Below, in pieces: positions 21,876-32,200 of a DNA stretch of 64,000 nt. The translations under genes were made by a program, and so were the position numbers. Origin of the DNA: Frateuria hangzhouensis (lineage in GTDB: Bacteria; Pseudomonadota; Gammaproteobacteria; Xanthomonadales; Rhodanobacteraceae); contig NZ_JAPMIU010000003.1 of the NCBI RefSeq assembly GCF_026410505.1, positions 124,001 to 188,000 on the forward strand, written 5' to 3'. Under the pieces are notes generated by a model. That model did not search any database, was not told where the DNA came from, and saw only the letters and a program-made list of their open reading frames with translations. How positions within the stretch are numbered: the stretch's first letter is position 1; each line of letters starts with the position of its first letter.

Positions 21876-22640
21876 TCAGGCGCCAGGGGAGCTCGCGCCG
21901 GCCATGCGCCGGCAGACCAGCAACACCTCGTCCACTCCTTCCACCTCCGGCAGACCCTCGCGCCACTGCAGCGGCTTCTGGAACCTGAGCCCCAGCGGCA
22001 TGAAGACCCGGTTGTACCACCACATCGCGCGCTCGCGTCGATGGGTGAGGAACCATTGCCCCAAATCCAGCAGGCGCGAGGATTTCGGCTGCATGCCATA
22101 GACCGCGCTGCGCTCCAGCGCGAATCCGTGCGCGGCGAGCCTGGCCTCGATCGCGTCCGGCTCGTAGCGGCGGCAATGGCCGACGAACTCGTCGAAGGCG
22201 GTCCACGCGTGCGCGTGCAACGGCACTGACAGCAACAGCGTCGCGCCTGGCGCGGCGACCCGTGCCAGCTCCCTCAGCGCACCGTCGTCATCGGCCACGT
22301 GTTCGAGGATGTCGAACGCGCAGACCAGGTCGAACTGCGCATCGGCGCAGGGCAGGGCGCCGATCATGCCGTGCGTGGCATTGGCCCCTCTGGCGCGCAG
22401 CTTGGACAGCGCGGCATGGCTCAGATCGACGAAGCAGGTGCCCTCCAGCGGCAGGCGCGGGCGCAGGCCGGGCGCCACCTCGAGCCGGCGCGGGGCGGCG
22501 GCGGCCAGTTCACGCAGCAGGGGCCAGGTGTTGAAGCGCTCCGGATCGACCAGCCGCGCTTGCGCCCACAGCGCCTCGTAGAACCCGCGGTTGACGCGGA
22601 GCAGTTCGGCATCGCTGCGGGTGGGTGCGGAGGTGGCCAT
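21876..22640 (-). CDS. Class I SAM-dependent methyltransferase
   Basis: 254-residue methyltransferase of the type-11 kind. The SAM-binding region is less conserved than usual: motif I appears as RLEVAPGLRPRLP, the second strand as CFVDLSHAALSKL, and the acidic motif as FDLVCAFDILEHVADDDGAL. The C-terminal half (HRRERAMWWYNRVFMPLGLR) is aromatic-rich and may contact membranes or lipids. The start at 22640 has AAGG 7 bases upstream; a GTG 6 bases earlier is in frame. Substrate unknown. It follows the RDD gene after a family B repeat. Confidence 0.82.
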   Translation of the reverse strand: MATSAPTRSDAELLRVNRGFYEALWAQARLVDPERFNTWPLLRELAAAAPRRLEVAPGLRPRLPLEGTCFVDLSHAALSKLRARGANATHGMIGALPCADAQFDLVCAFDILEHVADDDGALRELARVAAPGATLLLSVPLHAHAWTAFDEFVGHCRRYEPDAIEARLAAHGFALERSAVYGMQPKSSRLLDLGQWFLTHRRERAMWWYNRVFMPLGLRFQKPLQWREGLPEVEGVDEVLLVCRRMAGASSPGA

Positions 22641-22692
22641 GCACACCTTTTACAGCAAGCGCGGCCGCCCCGGGTGTGAACCCGCCGCCCTT

Positions 22693-22770
22693 CGCAGGAG
22701 CCCACTTGTGGGCGATGCTCTTCGGGCAGCTGGCGAGGAAAGGCATCGCTCACAAGTGGGCTCCTACAAG
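22693..22770. repeat. Family B palindromic repeat (copy B5)
   Basis: CGCAGGAGCCCACTTGTGGG and the inverse arm CTCACAAGTGGGCTCCTACA between the methyltransferase and RDD genes, both on the reverse strand. Confidence 0.92.
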
Positions 22771-22776
22771 GGCCGG

Positions 22777-23277
22777 TCAGATCCGGCGCACCTCGGTGCC
22801 TGCGAGCAGGTCATGCACCGCCCGCCGCCGACGATCGAACAGCGCCGGCGCGAACCACAGCGCCCAGCCGACCAGCACTGCCCAGATCGCGCCACGCAAT
22901 CCCAGCCACGGCGCCAGTCCGAGCAGCAGTAGCGGCAACGCCGCGGCGATCACCCGCCGCAACGCCTGGCCGAACACCAACATGCCACCGTCGCCAGCAA
23001 CCACGCGGATGCGCCACGGCCGCATGCCCAGCGTCTGCCCGCCACGCATCCACGAGGCGACGAAGTAAGCGGCCACCACCAGACCCTGCAGCGGCTGGTA
23101 CCACCATGCGATCGCCGTGTGCGCGCCGGTGGCGATCAGCCGGCCGCCGGTGGCCAGCTGGCACAGCAGCCCCACCACCATCACGATCGCCACCACCGCG
23201 AGCAGGTCGTAGACCAGTGCGGTGAGGCGTCGCCATAGCGGGCAGGGCAGGGAAGCGGCGTGGGCTGGTGGGGTCAT
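22777..23277 (-). CDS. RDD-family membrane protein
   Basis: 166-residue inner-membrane protein. The family pattern starts with an Arg and Asp around the first helix (PLWRRLTALVYDLLAVVAIV) and continues with WWYQPLQGLVVAAYFVASWM, GQTLGMRPWRIRVVAGDGG and a last membrane segment (AIWAVLVGWALWFAPALF) before DRRRRAVHDLLAGT. Function is generally unknown; transport has been suggested for some members. The start at 23277 lies 46 bases from the divergent xerD start, so the two genes share a short promoter region. Confidence 0.88.
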   Translation of the reverse strand: MTPPAHAASLPCPLWRRLTALVYDLLAVVAIVMVVGLLCQLATGGRLIATGAHTAIAWWYQPLQGLVVAAYFVASWMRGGQTLGMRPWRIRVVAGDGGMLVFGQALRRVIAAALPLLLLGLAPWLGLRGAIWAVLVGWALWFAPALFDRRRRAVHDLLAGTEVRRI

Positions 23278-23323
23278 CGGCGTTTCGCTTGCGCCCGCCG
23301 GCAACCGCGGCGAGCATCTGTAC

Positions 23324-24235
23324 ATGCAGGAAAAGAGCGCAAGTATCGCCGAAGCCGACCAGCGCAGCATCGCGGCCTTCCTCGAGCGGGTCTGGTCGGA
23401 GGACGGATTGGCCGACCGCACCCTGGAAGCGTATCGGCAGGACCTGGAAGGACTGGCGCGCTGGCTCGCCACGCGCGGACGCAGCCTGTCCACGGCGCGG
23501 CGCGAGGATCTGTCGGCCTTCCACGGCAGCCAGCCGGCCGCGGTGCGCTCGATGGCCCGGCGCCAGTCGACCTTCCGCCGCTATTACGGCCACCTGGCCC
23601 GCGACACCCCCGGGTTCGAAGATCCGACCCTGCTGATCGAGCGCCCGCGGATGCCGCGCAGCCTGCCCAAGGCGCTGGCCGAGCGCGAGATCGAGGCGCT
23701 GCTGGCCGCGCCCGATCTCACCTCCACCCTGGGCCTGCGCGACCGCGCCATGCTGGAGCTGATGTACGCCTCGGGCCTGCGCGTCTCCGAGCTGGTCGAC
23801 TTGCCGCTGGCCGCGCTCAACACCCGCCAGGGCGTGCTGCGGATCACCGGCAAGGGCGGCAAGGACCGGCTGGTGCCGGTGGGCGAGGTGGCGCTGGAGC
23901 GCATCGAGGCCTACCTCGCCGACGCGCGGCCGCGACTGGCCAAGGGCCGCCAGCCGGTAGCGTTGTTCCTCAGCCAGCGCGGCGAAGGGATGACCCGCCA
24001 GATGTTCTGGACCCTGGTCAAGCGCCACGCGCTGGCGGTCGGCATCGAGGGCAAGCGCATCTCCCCGCACGTGTTGCGCCATTCCTTCGCCACCCACTTG
24101 CTCAACCACGGTGCCGACCTGCGCGTACTGCAACTGCTGCTGGGCCACGCCTCGCTCAGCACTACGCAGATCTACACGCTGGTGGCGAAGGACGGCCTGA
24201 AGCGCCTGCACGCCAAGCATCATCCCCGCGGCTGA
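23324..24235 (+). CDS. xerD: Site-specific tyrosine recombinase XerD
   Basis: Resolves chromosome dimers at dif with XerC; 303 residues. The N-terminal SAM-like core-binding domain is followed by the catalytic domain with the full active site: Arg153 (GLRVSEL), Lys177 (TGKGGKDR), His249 and Arg252 (HVLRHSFATH), His275 (LGHASLSTTQ) and Tyr284 (IYT). XerD is preferred over XerC because of the family ending KDGLKRLHAKHHPRG. The start at 23324 (MQEKSASIAE) fits the family length. Confidence 0.95.
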   Translation: MQEKSASIAEADQRSIAAFLERVWSEDGLADRTLEAYRQDLEGLARWLATRGRSLSTARREDLSAFHGSQPAAVRSMARRQSTFRRYYGHLARDTPGFEDPTLLIERPRMPRSLPKALAEREIEALLAAPDLTSTLGLRDRAMLELMYASGLRVSELVDLPLAALNTRQGVLRITGKGGKDRLVPVGEVALERIEAYLADARPRLAKGRQPVALFLSQRGEGMTRQMFWTLVKRHALAVGIEGKRISPHVLRHSFATHLLNHGADLRVLQLLLGHASLSTTQIYTLVAKDGLKRLHAKHHPRG

Positions 24236-24246
24236 TGAGCATCGGC

Positions 24247-24300
24247 GTAGGGTGGGCTTCAGCCCACCGCGGCGGGCTGCTGGGCTGAAGGCCACCCTAC
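24247..24300. repeat. Family A palindromic repeat (copy A4)
   Basis: GTAGGGTGGGCTTCAGCCCA and the inverse arm TGGGCTGAAGGCCACCCTAC with a short centre, between xerD and the dsbC-like gene. Confidence 0.92.
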
Positions 24301-24390
24301 GGGGTGTGCGGAAGTGACAACCGCGCCAGCCCCGCTGTGCCAGAATCGGCCTGATCGCCGCTTTCCCCCACGCGGCCACGAGGTTTCCCG

Positions 24391-25164
24391 ATGTTCAAGA
24401 AGCTTTCCGCCGCGCTGCTCGCCAGCGCCTTCGCGCTCGCCGCCTGCGCCGCCGATCGCCAGGACGCCGTTGCCGCCGCTGGCGCGGCCGACCCGGCCGC
24501 CGAACAGGTCGTGCGCAGCGCACTGCAGAAGCTCGCCCCCGGCGTGCAACTGGACGAAATCTCGCCCGCGCCGCTGCCGGGCTTCTATCAGGTGATCGCC
24601 TCGGGCCAGCTCGTCTACGTCAGCACCGACGGCAAGTACATGCTCAATGGCGACCTGGTCGACCTGGGCGTGAAAGAGAACCTCAGCGAGCGCGCCTGGG
24701 CCGCGTTCCGCAAGAACCAGCTGGCCAAGGTGCCAGCATCCCAGCGCATCGTGTTCGCGCCGCCGAACCCCAGGTACACCGTCACCGTGTTCTCCGACGT
24801 CAACTGCGGTTACTGCCGCATGTTTCATTCGCACATCGACCAGCTGAACGCCGAAGGCATCGCCGTGGAGTACCTGGCCTGGCCGCGCGAGGGCCTGGCC
24901 ACCACCGCTGGCGACCCCACCGAGACCTACAAGGAAATGGTTTCGGTCTGGTGCGCGCCCGACCGCAAGGCCGCCTTCACGGCCGCCAAGCAGGGCAAGG
25001 CCCCCGAGCCGGCCACCTGCCCGAACCCGGTCAAGGACGAATTCGACCTGGGCGTGAAGCTGGGCGTCACCGGCACGCCGATGATCGTCGGCCCCAACGG
25101 CATGGTGCTGGGCGGCTACGTGCCGCCGGACAAGCTGCTGAAAATGCTCCAAAAGGGCGGCTGA
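24391..25164 (+). CDS. dsbC: DsbC-type periplasmic disulfide isomerase
   Basis: 257 residues. N-terminal signal with a possible lipobox (FALAAC, Cys19), a DsbC dimerisation domain (residues 40-110), and a thioredoxin domain with the active site CGYC at residues 139-142 (FSDVNCGYCRMFH). The cis-Pro loop is GVTGTPMIVGPNG. A second Cys pair (VWCAP, TCPNP) corresponds to the structural disulfide of DsbC. It would correct wrong disulfides in exported proteins. It could instead be called DsbG; the CGYC motif favours DsbC. Confidence 0.92.
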   Translation: MFKKLSAALLASAFALAACAADRQDAVAAAGAADPAAEQVVRSALQKLAPGVQLDEISPAPLPGFYQVIASGQLVYVSTDGKYMLNGDLVDLGVKENLSERAWAAFRKNQLAKVPASQRIVFAPPNPRYTVTVFSDVNCGYCRMFHSHIDQLNAEGIAVEYLAWPREGLATTAGDPTETYKEMVSVWCAPDRKAAFTAAKQGKAPEPATCPNPVKDEFDLGVKLGVTGTPMIVGPNGMVLGGYVPPDKLLKMLQKGG

Positions 25165-25172
25165 TCCGCTTT

Positions 25173-25247
25173 TTGCAGGGGCCCGCTTGCGGGCATGCTC
25201 TTCCGCATCCGTCCAGAAGGGCATCGCCCGCAAGCGGACTCCTACAG
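25173..25247. repeat. Family B palindromic repeat (copy B6)
   Basis: TTGCAGGGGCCCGCTTGCGG and the inverse arm GCAAGCGGACTCCTACAG between dsbC and purL. One base is missing from the usual GCGATGCT on the left side. Confidence 0.88.
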
Positions 25248-25335
25248 GGTCCGGAAGGGTGAGGGCGGCGTGGATGGGCCGCCTGGCGGCATCGGGTAGA
25301 ATGGGCGTTTCCCGCTTCGCGCCGAATCCCCCCGC

Positions 25336-28300
25336 ATGATCGCTTTCGACGGGCAGAGCGCCCTTTCGCCGTTTCGCCTGGATCGCCTGAACGCCCGTCT
25401 CGACGCGGTATACCGCGGTGCGCGGGTACAGGCTTCCTGGTTCGTCTACGTGCTGGATGCCGACCACACCCCGGAAGGCGCCGAGCGCAAGCGCCTGCTC
25501 GAGGTGCTGGAGGCCAGGGATGCCGCGCCCGAACCCGCCACGCTGTGGACGGTGCCGCGGCTGGGCACGATCTCGCCGTGGTCGAGCAAGGCCACCGACA
25601 TCCTGCATGGCGCCGGCTTCGACGCGCGCCGCGTCGAGCGCGGCGTCGCCTGGCAGGTGGCCGGCCTGCCGGATGCCGGTACGCCCGGGTACGCCGCGGT
25701 GACGGCGGTCCTGCACGATCCGATGACCGAATCGGTGCTGGCCGACCTGGCCCAGGCGCAGGGGCTGTTCCTGGCCGGCTCGCCGGGTGAGCTCGTGCAC
25801 ATCGAACTGGGCGGCGATCCGCGCGCCGCGCTCGCCGCCGCCAACGCCCGCCTGGGCCTGGCGCTGGCCGAGGACGAGATCGACTACCTCGCCGAGTGCT
25901 ACGCCGAACTCGGCCGCGACCCGAGCGACGCCGAGCTGTTCATGTTTGCGCAGGCCAACTCCGAGCATTGCCGCCACAAGGTGTTCAACGCCAGCTGGAC
26001 AATCGACGGCGAGGCACAGGACAAGAGCCTGTTCGCCATGATCAAGCACACCCACCAGTGCTCGCCGGCGCACACGCTGTCGGCCTACAAGGACAACGCG
26101 GCGGTGATCGAGGGCCACCCTGGCCAGCGCTTCTTCACCGACGGCCAGGGCATCTGGCGCCAGCACGACGAGCAGGTCGATTACGCGATCAAGGTCGAGA
26201 CGCACAACCACCCGACCGCCATCGCACCCTGGCCGGGCGCGGCCACCGGCGCCGGCGGCGAGATCCGCGACGAGGGCGCCACCGGCCGCGGCGCGCGGCC
26301 CAAGGCCGGCCTGAGCGGGTTCTCGGTGTCCGACCTGCGCATCCCCGGCGCGGCCGAGCCGTGGGAAGTGGACCGTCCGCTGCCGCCGCGCATGGCCAGC
26401 GCCTTCGAGATCATGCGCGACGGCCCGCTCGGCGCGGCCGCGTTCAATAACGAGTTCGGCCGCCCCTGCCTGGGCGGCTATTTCCGTACCTACGAACATG
26501 AAACCGGCGAAGCGGGCGTGCGCCGCGGCTACGACAAGCCGATCATGATCGCCGGCGGCCTGGCCAATATCCGCCGGGACCATGTCCAGAAGCGCGAGCT
26601 GGAGGCCGGCCACGCGGTGATCGTGCTGGGCGGCCCGGCGATGCTGATCGGCCTGGGCGGCGGCGCGGCCTCCTCGGTGGCCTCCGGTGCGTCCAGCGCG
26701 GAACTCGACTTCGCCTCGGTGCAGCGCGACAACGCCGAGATGGAGCGGCGCTGCCAGCAGGTGATCGACAGTTGCTGGATGCGCGGCGAGCACAATCCGA
26801 TCGTCAGCATCCACGACGTCGGCGCCGGCGGCCTGTCCAACGCGATTCCGGAGATCCTCAACGACGCCGGCGTCGGCGGCGAGATCGACCTCTCCAAGAT
26901 CCCCTGCGACGATCCCTCGCTCTCGCCGATGCAGGTGTGGAGCAACGAATCGCAGGAGCGCTACGTGCTCGGCATCGCGCAGGAAGACCTCGCCGAATTC
27001 GAGGCCTACTGCCAGCGCGAGCGCTGCCCCTACGCCGTCGTCGGCACCGCGACCGCCGAGCGCATATTGCGCGTGCGCGATCCACGCCGCGACCTGACCG
27101 TCATCGACCTGCCGATGGACGTGCTGTTCGGCAAGCCGCCGCGCATGCACCGCGACGCGCAGCGCATCAAGCCGCGCGTGGACCTGCTGCCGGACCTCTC
27201 CGGCATCGGCATGGACGAGGCGGTGCAGCGCGTGCTGCGCCTGCCCACGGTGGGCAGCAAGAGCTTCCTGATCACTATCGGCGACCGCACTGTCGGCGGC
27301 CTGAACCATCGCGACCCGATGGTCGGCCCGTGGCAGGTGCCGGTGGCCGACTGCGCCGTGACGCTGACCGACTTCGACGGCTACCAGGGCGAGGCGATGG
27401 CGATGGCCGAGCGCGCGCCGGTGGCGCTGCTCTCCAGCGCCGATGCCGCGCGCCTGGCGGTGGGCGAGGCGATCACCAACCTGGCCGCCGCGCCGATCGA
27501 AAACCTGGGCGAGATCCGCCTGTCGGCCAACTGGATGGCCGCGGTCAACCATCCGGGCGAGGACGCCGCCCTGTTCGACGCGGTCAAGGCCGTTGGCATG
27601 GAGCTGTGCCCCGCGCTGGACATCGCCATCCCGGTCGGCAAGGACTCGCTCTCGATGCAGACCGTGTGGCAGGACGGTGAGCAGCCGCAGCGCACGGTGG
27701 CGCCGGTATCGCTGGTCATCACCGGTTTCGTCCGCGTCGATGACGTGCGCCGCACGCTCACGCCGCAGCTCAAGCTCGACCGGGGTGATTCGGACCTGTG
27801 GCTGCTCGACCTGGGCGCCGGCCGCGACCGCCTGGGCGGCTCCGCGCTGACTCAGGTGTTCAACCGCTCCGGTGGCGTGCCGCCGGACCTGGACGATCCC
27901 AGGCGCCTGCGCGCGCTGTTCGAACTGGTGCAGGAAGCCAACCGCGCCGGACTGGTGCTGGCCTACCACGACCGCTCCGACGGCGGCGTGCTGGTGACCC
28001 TGCTGGAGATGGCGTTCGCCGGCCACTGTGGCCTGGAGCTCCATCTCGATGGCTGGGCGGACGCGACCCTGCGCGCGCTCTTCAACGAGGAGCTCGGCGC
28101 CGTGCTGCAGGTGGCCAGCGCCAACCGCGAGGCGTTCGAGGCGCTGCTGGTCAAGCACAGCCTGGCCGGCATGAGCCACCGCATCGGTCGGCCCAGGGAA
28201 AAGCTCGGCATCAAGCTCTACCTGGGCAACGAAAGCGTGTTCAAGTGGAACTGGACGCAGTTGTTCGGCGCCTGGAACCACGCCAGCCACGCCATGCAGC

Positions 28301-29196
28301 GCCTGCGCGACAACCCCGCCAGCGCCGATGCCGAGCAGGAGTGGCGCCTGGACGACGCCGATCCGGGCGTCAGCCCCAAGCTGTGCTTCGATCCGGCCGA
28401 GGACATCGCCGCACCGTACATCGCCAAGGGAGCGCGCCCGCGCGTGGCGATCCTGCGCGAGCAGGGCGTCAACGGCCAGGTCGAGATGGCCGCGGCGTTC
28501 ACCCGCGCCGGCTTCGAGGCGGTCGACGTGCACATGTCCGACCTCGCTGCCGGTCGCCACAAGCTGGCCGACTTCCGCGGTTTCGCCGCCTGCGGCGGTT
28601 TCTCCTACGGCGACGTGCTCGGCGCCGGCCGCGGCTGGGCCACCTCGATCCTCTACAACGAGGCGATGCGTGAGCAATTCGAGGCGTTCTTCAACGACCC
28701 GTCGAAGTTCGCCCTGGGTGCCTGCAACGGTTGCCAGATGCTCTCGCAGCTCAAGGACATCATCCCCGGTGCCAGGCACTGGCCGAAGTTCGTGCGCAAC
28801 GCCTCCGAACAGTACGAGGCGCGCCTTGCCACGCTCGAGGTGCTCGACTCGCCCAGCCTGTTCTTCAAGGGCATGAACGGCTCGCGCATCCCGGTGGCGG
28901 TGGCGCACGGCGAAGGCCGGGTCAGCTTCCCCTACGCGTGCAGCCCGTCCAAGGCGCAGGCGGCGGTGCGTTTCGTCGACAACCGCGGCAAGCCCACCGA
29001 GAACTACCCGCTCAACCCGAACGGCTCGCCCGGCGGCCTGGCCGGCTTCACAGCCGCCGACGGCCGCGTGACCATCCTGATGCCGCATCCAGAGCGCGTG
29101 TTTCGCAGCGTGCAGCTGAGCTGGCACCCGGATACCTGGGGCGAGGATTCGCCGTGGATGCGCATGTTCCGCAACGCGCGGGCGTGGTGCGGCTGA
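25336..29196 (+). CDS. purL: Phosphoribosylformylglycinamidine synthase
   Basis: Fourth step of purine synthesis: FGAR + Gln + ATP to FGAM. The 1286-residue protein is the large single-chain form usual in gammaproteobacteria. An N-terminal domain and linker precede the two-part synthetase core ([59 protein letters not shown]). The C-terminal glutamine amidotransferase has the nucleophile in GACNGCQML, with the His/Glu pair near [21 protein letters not shown] at 25297-25307 may be its -10 region. The start at 25336 agrees with the family. Confidence 0.98.
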   Translation: MIAFDGQSALSPFRLDRLNARLDAVYRGARVQASWFVYVLDADHTPEGAERKRLLEVLEARDAAPEPATLWTVPRLGTISPWSSKATDILHGAGFDARRVERGVAWQVAGLPDAGTPGYAAVTAVLHDPMTESVLADLAQAQGLFLAGSPGELVHIELGGDPRAALAAANARLGLALAEDEIDYLAECYAELGRDPSDAELFMFAQANSEHCRHKVFNASWTIDGEAQDKSLFAMIKHTHQCSPAHTLSAYKDNAAVIEGHPGQRFFTDGQGIWRQHDEQVDYAIKVETHNHPTAIAPWPGAATGAGGEIRDEGATGRGARPKAGLSGFSVSDLRIPGAAEPWEVDRPLPPRMASAFEIMRDGPLGAAAFNNEFGRPCLGGYFRTYEHETGEAGVRRGYDKPIMIAGGLANIRRDHVQKRELEAGHAVIVLGGPAMLIGLGGGAASSVASGASSAELDFASVQRDNAEMERRCQQVIDSCWMRGEHNPIVSIHDVGAGGLSNAIPEILNDAGVGGEIDLSKIPCDDPSLSPMQVWSNESQERYVLGIAQEDLAEFEAYCQRERCPYAVVGTATAERILRVRDPRRDLTVIDLPMDVLFGKPPRMHRDAQRIKPRVDLLPDLSGIGMDEAVQRVLRLPTVGSKSFLITIGDRTVGGLNHRDPMVGPWQVPVADCAVTLTDFDGYQGEAMAMAERAPVALLSSADAARLAVGEAITNLAAAPIENLGEIRLSANWMAAVNHPGEDAALFDAVKAVGMELCPALDIAIPVGKDSLSMQTVWQDGEQPQRTVAPVSLVITGFVRVDDVRRTLTPQLKLDRGDSDLWLLDLGAGRDRLGGSALTQVFNRSGGVPPDLDDPRRLRALFELVQEANRAGLVLAYHDRSDGGVLVTLLEMAFAGHCGLELHLDGWADATLRALFNEELGAVLQVASANREAFEALLVKHSLAGMSHRIGRPREKLGIKLYLGNESVFKWNWTQLFGAWNHASHAMQRLRDNPASADAEQEWRLDDADPGVSPKLCFDPAEDIAAPYIAKGARPRVAILREQGVNGQVEMAAAFTRAGFEAVDVHMSDLAAGRHKLADFRGFAACGGFSYGDVLGAGRGWATSILYNEAMREQFEAFFNDPSKFALGACNGCQMLSQLKDIIPGARHWPKFVRNASEQYEARLATLEVLDSPSLFFKGMNGSRIPVAVAHGEGRVSFPYACSPSKAQAAVRFVDNRGKPTENYPLNPNGSPGGLAGFTAADGRVTILMPHPERVFRSVQLSWHPDTWGEDSPWMRMFRNARAWCG

Positions 29197-29370
29197 GGGC
29201 TTGACCTGGCACACGGTGACGCAACCGGTTGCTGACATCCCGCACCGGCGCACGCGGTAAGGTCGGCGCATGTCGCGTGCCAAGAGCCTCTGCCTGCCAC
29301 CAGTCCCCGTCGACGCGCTGCGGACGGGTCGCTTTCCCGACGCGGCCGGGAGAGCGGGAACAGGCGTGCC

Positions 29371-30069
29371 ATGACGCTGTCGCGCAGGCGTTGGTTCTAC
29401 GCGCTGGCCTGGCTGCTGGCGCTGGTCGTGCTGCCGTGGTGGCTCGGCCTGCCGCTGTTGCTGGCGATCGCGGCGGCGCTGCTGTTCGCCGCCGAGCGGC
29501 TGGAACGCCATGCGCCCGTGTTGCGGCTGGCCCTGCGCTGGGGGTTGCCGGGCGTGCTGCTCGCGCTGCAGCGGGGGCTGGGCGGCGATGCCTTCGCCTG
29601 GGCGATGGCCCTGTTGGGAGCCCTGGCCGGCTTTACCCTGCTGGCCGGACTGGAGGCCTGGCTCGATCGCGGGCGGCGCGAGAAGGTGGCCCAGCCGGAA
29701 CTGCGTGACTGGCCCAGCCTGGCATTGGCCCCGATCGGCCCAGCGGTGGCGGTGGTCGAACTGCGACCCCCCGAGTGGTCGGAGGGCGTGTGCCCGGATC
29801 CGCTTGGCGGCGAAGCGCACTGGCAGGCCGGCTGTTTCGTGCTGCCCGACGGCGCCACGGTCGAGCGCGTGCAGCCGCGCGCGGCGTTCAGTCCCGACGG
29901 CCGCTGGTTCGTCGCGCGTACCTCGCGCGGCGTCGTGCTGGTCGACCGCGATCACCGTCGCAGCCATCGCCTGCGCGGCTGGGAACTGTGCGGTTGGCAC
30001 GAGGGGCCCTGGTTCGTCAGCGGGTCTGGACCGGCGATGGCCTGGCGTGAAGTCCTCGGTCAACACTGA
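29371..30069 (+). CDS. Membrane-anchored protein of unknown function
   Basis: 232 residues. Three hydrophobic segments occupy the first half (ALAWLLALVVLPWWLGLPLL and on to residue 40, LALRWGLPGVLLALQ, WAMALLGALAGFTLLAGL). The second half is soluble and ends in a propeller-blade-like stretch (AAFSPDGRWFVARTSRGVVL). The family was not recognised. Codon use is like its neighbours, and downstream genes run in the same direction. The 174-base gap from purL holds no gene. Confidence 0.7.
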   Translation: MTLSRRRWFYALAWLLALVVLPWWLGLPLLLAIAAALLFAAERLERHAPVLRLALRWGLPGVLLALQRGLGGDAFAWAMALLGALAGFTLLAGLEAWLDRGRREKVAQPELRDWPSLALAPIGPAVAVVELRPPEWSEGVCPDPLGGEAHWQAGCFVLPDGATVERVQPRAAFSPDGRWFVARTSRGVVLVDRDHRRSHRLRGWELCGWHEGPWFVSGSGPAMAWREVLGQH

Positions 30070-30161
30070 CCGGCGGCGCAGGATCCCGTCCGAACGTGGG
30101 TGACAGGCACTGGCAAGCCCTGCCGGTTCTCCCAACCTCGCCCCTCCCGCATACTTGTCAG

Positions 30162-31052
30162 GTGTCCACTCCCATCCCCCTCGCAAACCACCTGCCCGTC
30201 AGCGTGATCGTGGTCTGTGCCGACAGCGGGCCTTCCCTGCGCGACTGTGTGCAGCGGGTGCTCGACAGCACGGTGCCGCTGGAGCTGATCCTGATCGACA
30301 ACGGCTCGACCGACGCGGTGCCGTCGTCGATCGAGCAGGCGCACGCGCACGATCCGCGGCTGAAGGTGATCTACAATCACGCCAACCTCGGCTTCGGTCC
30401 GGCGGTGAACCGTGCCGCCGCCGTGGCGACCGGCGAACACCTGCTGGTGCTCAATCCCGATTGCCTGCTCGAGCCGGACACGCTGACCCGCATGCTGGAC
30501 ACGCTCGACGAACACCCCGAGGCGGGCATCGTCGGCGCCGTGGTCTGCGCTGCCGACGGCACGCCGGACCCTGCCTCCTACCGGCGCGACCCGCTGCTGC
30601 GCCACGCGCTGGCGACACTGCTGGGCGCGCGCGGAGGCATGAACATCGACGGCGCGATCCCGGCGCAGGTGGTGGATGCCGAGGCGGTGTCCGGTGCGCT
30701 GATGCTGCTGCCGCGCAAGGTGTTCGAACGCCTCGGCGGCTTCGACGAAGCCTACTTCCTGCATTGCGAGGACCTGGACCTGTGTCGCCGCGCGCGCGAT
30801 GCCGGCCATGCGGTGCTGCTCGCCGGCGACGTGCGCGTGCTGCACGGCAAGGGCGGATCGAGCCGGCACCGGCCGGTGTTTGTCAGCCGCCACAAGCACC
30901 GCGGCATGTGGCGCTGGTTCCGCAAGTTCGACCCGGCCGCGCGCAACCCGCTGGTCGCCGGCGCCGTGTGGGTGGGCATCTGGGCGCATTTCGTGATGCA
31001 GGTGCCCGGCCAGTGGTGGCGCCTGGCCCGGGCGTTGCGCCGCGCCGCGTAA
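30162..31052 (+). CDS. Family 2 glycosyltransferase (rhamnosyltransferase-like)
   Basis: Inverting GT-A enzyme of 296 residues. The nucleotide-sugar fold is seen in VSVIVVCADSGPSLRDCV and LILIDNGSTDAVPSSI, the metal motif as LLVLNPDCLLEPDTL, and the acceptor/catalytic region as FDEAYFLHCEDLDLCRRARD. The C-terminal RHKHRGMWRWFRKFD and a hydrophobic stretch suggest membrane association. It resembles WbbL-type enzymes of lipopolysaccharide or exopolysaccharide synthesis; acceptor unknown. The start is uncertain: GTG at 30162 is chosen because the conserved part begins 12 codons later; a GTG at 30096 is in frame. Confidence 0.87.
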   Translation: MSTPIPLANHLPVSVIVVCADSGPSLRDCVQRVLDSTVPLELILIDNGSTDAVPSSIEQAHAHDPRLKVIYNHANLGFGPAVNRAAAVATGEHLLVLNPDCLLEPDTLTRMLDTLDEHPEAGIVGAVVCAADGTPDPASYRRDPLLRHALATLLGARGGMNIDGAIPAQVVDAEAVSGALMLLPRKVFERLGGFDEAYFLHCEDLDLCRRARDAGHAVLLAGDVRVLHGKGGSSRHRPVFVSRHKHRGMWRWFRKFDPAARNPLVAGAVWVGIWAHFVMQVPGQWWRLARALRRAA

Positions 31053-31066
31053 CGCGTCCTTCGCCC

Positions 31067-31969
31067 ATGATCGACGCGCATCGCCCACGCACGCTTGCCG
31101 CCACCGCTGGCCTGGTCCTGCTCACCGCGGTGTGGGGCTCGACATTCGTGCTGATCAAGGACGTGGTCGAACGCATGCGCGTGGTCGACTTCCTCGCCGT
31201 GCGATTCAGCGTCGCGGCCGTGGTGATGCTGGTGTTCCTGGCACGCCCGGTGTGGCGGCTGGAGCGCCGGCAACTGCGGCGCGCGCTCTTGCTGGGCGTG
31301 GTCTATGGCGCCGGCCAACTGCTGCAGACCTGGGGCCTGAAGCTGATTTCGCCGAGCGTCAGCGGCTTCGCCACCGGCATGTATGTGGTATTCACGCCGA
31401 TCCTCGCCTGGTTGCTGCTGCGCGAACGGATCGCCGGCGTGGTCTGGCTGGCGGTGGCGCTGGCCACCGGCGGGCTCGCGCTGCTGTCGTTGCGTGGCGT
31501 GTCGGTCGATGCGGGCGTGTGGCTGACGCTGGCCTCCGCCGCGATGTACGCGCTGCACATCGTGGGCCTCGGGCGCTGGTCGCGCGAGGCGGACGCCCTC
31601 GGCATGTCGGTGGTGCAGGTGGTGGCGATCGCGGTGGTCTGCCTGCTGGCCACTGTGCCGCGGGGGCCGTCGCTGCCGCCGGACGGTGCGGCCTGGCTGG
31701 CGGTGCTCTACATGGCGCTGGTCGCCGGCGCCGGCGCCATGCTGATGCAGACCTGGGCCCAGGCGCACCTGCCGCCCGCGCGCGCGGCGATCGTGATGAC
31801 CACCGAGCCGGTGTTCGCCGCCGGCTTCGCCGTCGCGCTGGGCGTGGATGCCTTGAACTGGCGCATGCTGGCCGGCGGTGCGCTGGTGCTGGGGGCGATG
31901 TATCTGGTGGAGCTGGCGCCCAAGCGCGCCGTGGCGTTACCGGCCGAAGGGCTGCATCACGAAGTCTAG
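31067..31969 (+). CDS. EamA/DMT-family transporter
   Basis: 300-residue inner-membrane protein of the drug/metabolite transporter superfamily with ten hydrophobic segments in two EamA repeats. The first repeat opens LVLLTAVWGSTFVLIKDVVE and contains LKLISPSVSGFATGMYVVFT; the second contains MLMQTWAQAHLPPARAAIVM and TTEPVFAAGFAV. Substrate unknown; such exporters often move amino acids or nucleobases. It follows the glycosyltransferase by 14 bases. Confidence 0.9.
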   Translation: MIDAHRPRTLAATAGLVLLTAVWGSTFVLIKDVVERMRVVDFLAVRFSVAAVVMLVFLARPVWRLERRQLRRALLLGVVYGAGQLLQTWGLKLISPSVSGFATGMYVVFTPILAWLLLRERIAGVVWLAVALATGGLALLSLRGVSVDAGVWLTLASAAMYALHIVGLGRWSREADALGMSVVQVVAIAVVCLLATVPRGPSLPPDGAAWLAVLYMALVAGAGAMLMQTWAQAHLPPARAAIVMTTEPVFAAGFAVALGVDALNWRMLAGGALVLGAMYLVELAPKRAVALPAEGLHHEV

Positions 31970-32046
31970 CGGCCCCTCGCAGGAGCGCCTCTGTGCGCGA
32001 CCGTCAACCATCCGGCCACGCCCGGGCGCGGGTCGCCAGTGGGAAC

Positions 32047-32105
32047 GTAGGGTGGGCTTCAGCCCACCATCCCGGCGGCGTGCGGTGGGCTGAAAGCCGA
32101 CCTAC
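32047..32105. repeat. Family A palindromic repeat (copy A5)
   Basis: GTAGGGTGGGCTTCAGCCCA and the inverse arm GGTGGGCTGAAAGCCGACCT lie between the convergent EamA and ybdD genes. Flanking AGGAGCGCCTCTGTGCGCGA at 31981 and its rough inverse around 32163-32190 form a wider, weaker inverted repeat. Confidence 0.9.
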
Positions 32106-32200
32106 GAAGGATCTTGCAGAACGCACCCTGTGCATGACCGCACGGGCGGCCATGCGGCCCGTGGTCGCGCACAGGGCGCTCCTACACAAAGCCCCGCGCG

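Noticed and set aside
23324-24235. Phage or integron integrase
   Set aside because: Length, full XerD ending and housekeeping neighbours show it to be chromosomal XerD.
24259-30186. A 1975-codon open frame antisense to dsbC, purL and the membrane-protein gene
   Set aside because: In GC-rich DNA the frame opposite the third-codon-GC bias stays open. The protein is His/Arg/Gly/Ala-rich with no domains, and the genes on the other strand are certain.
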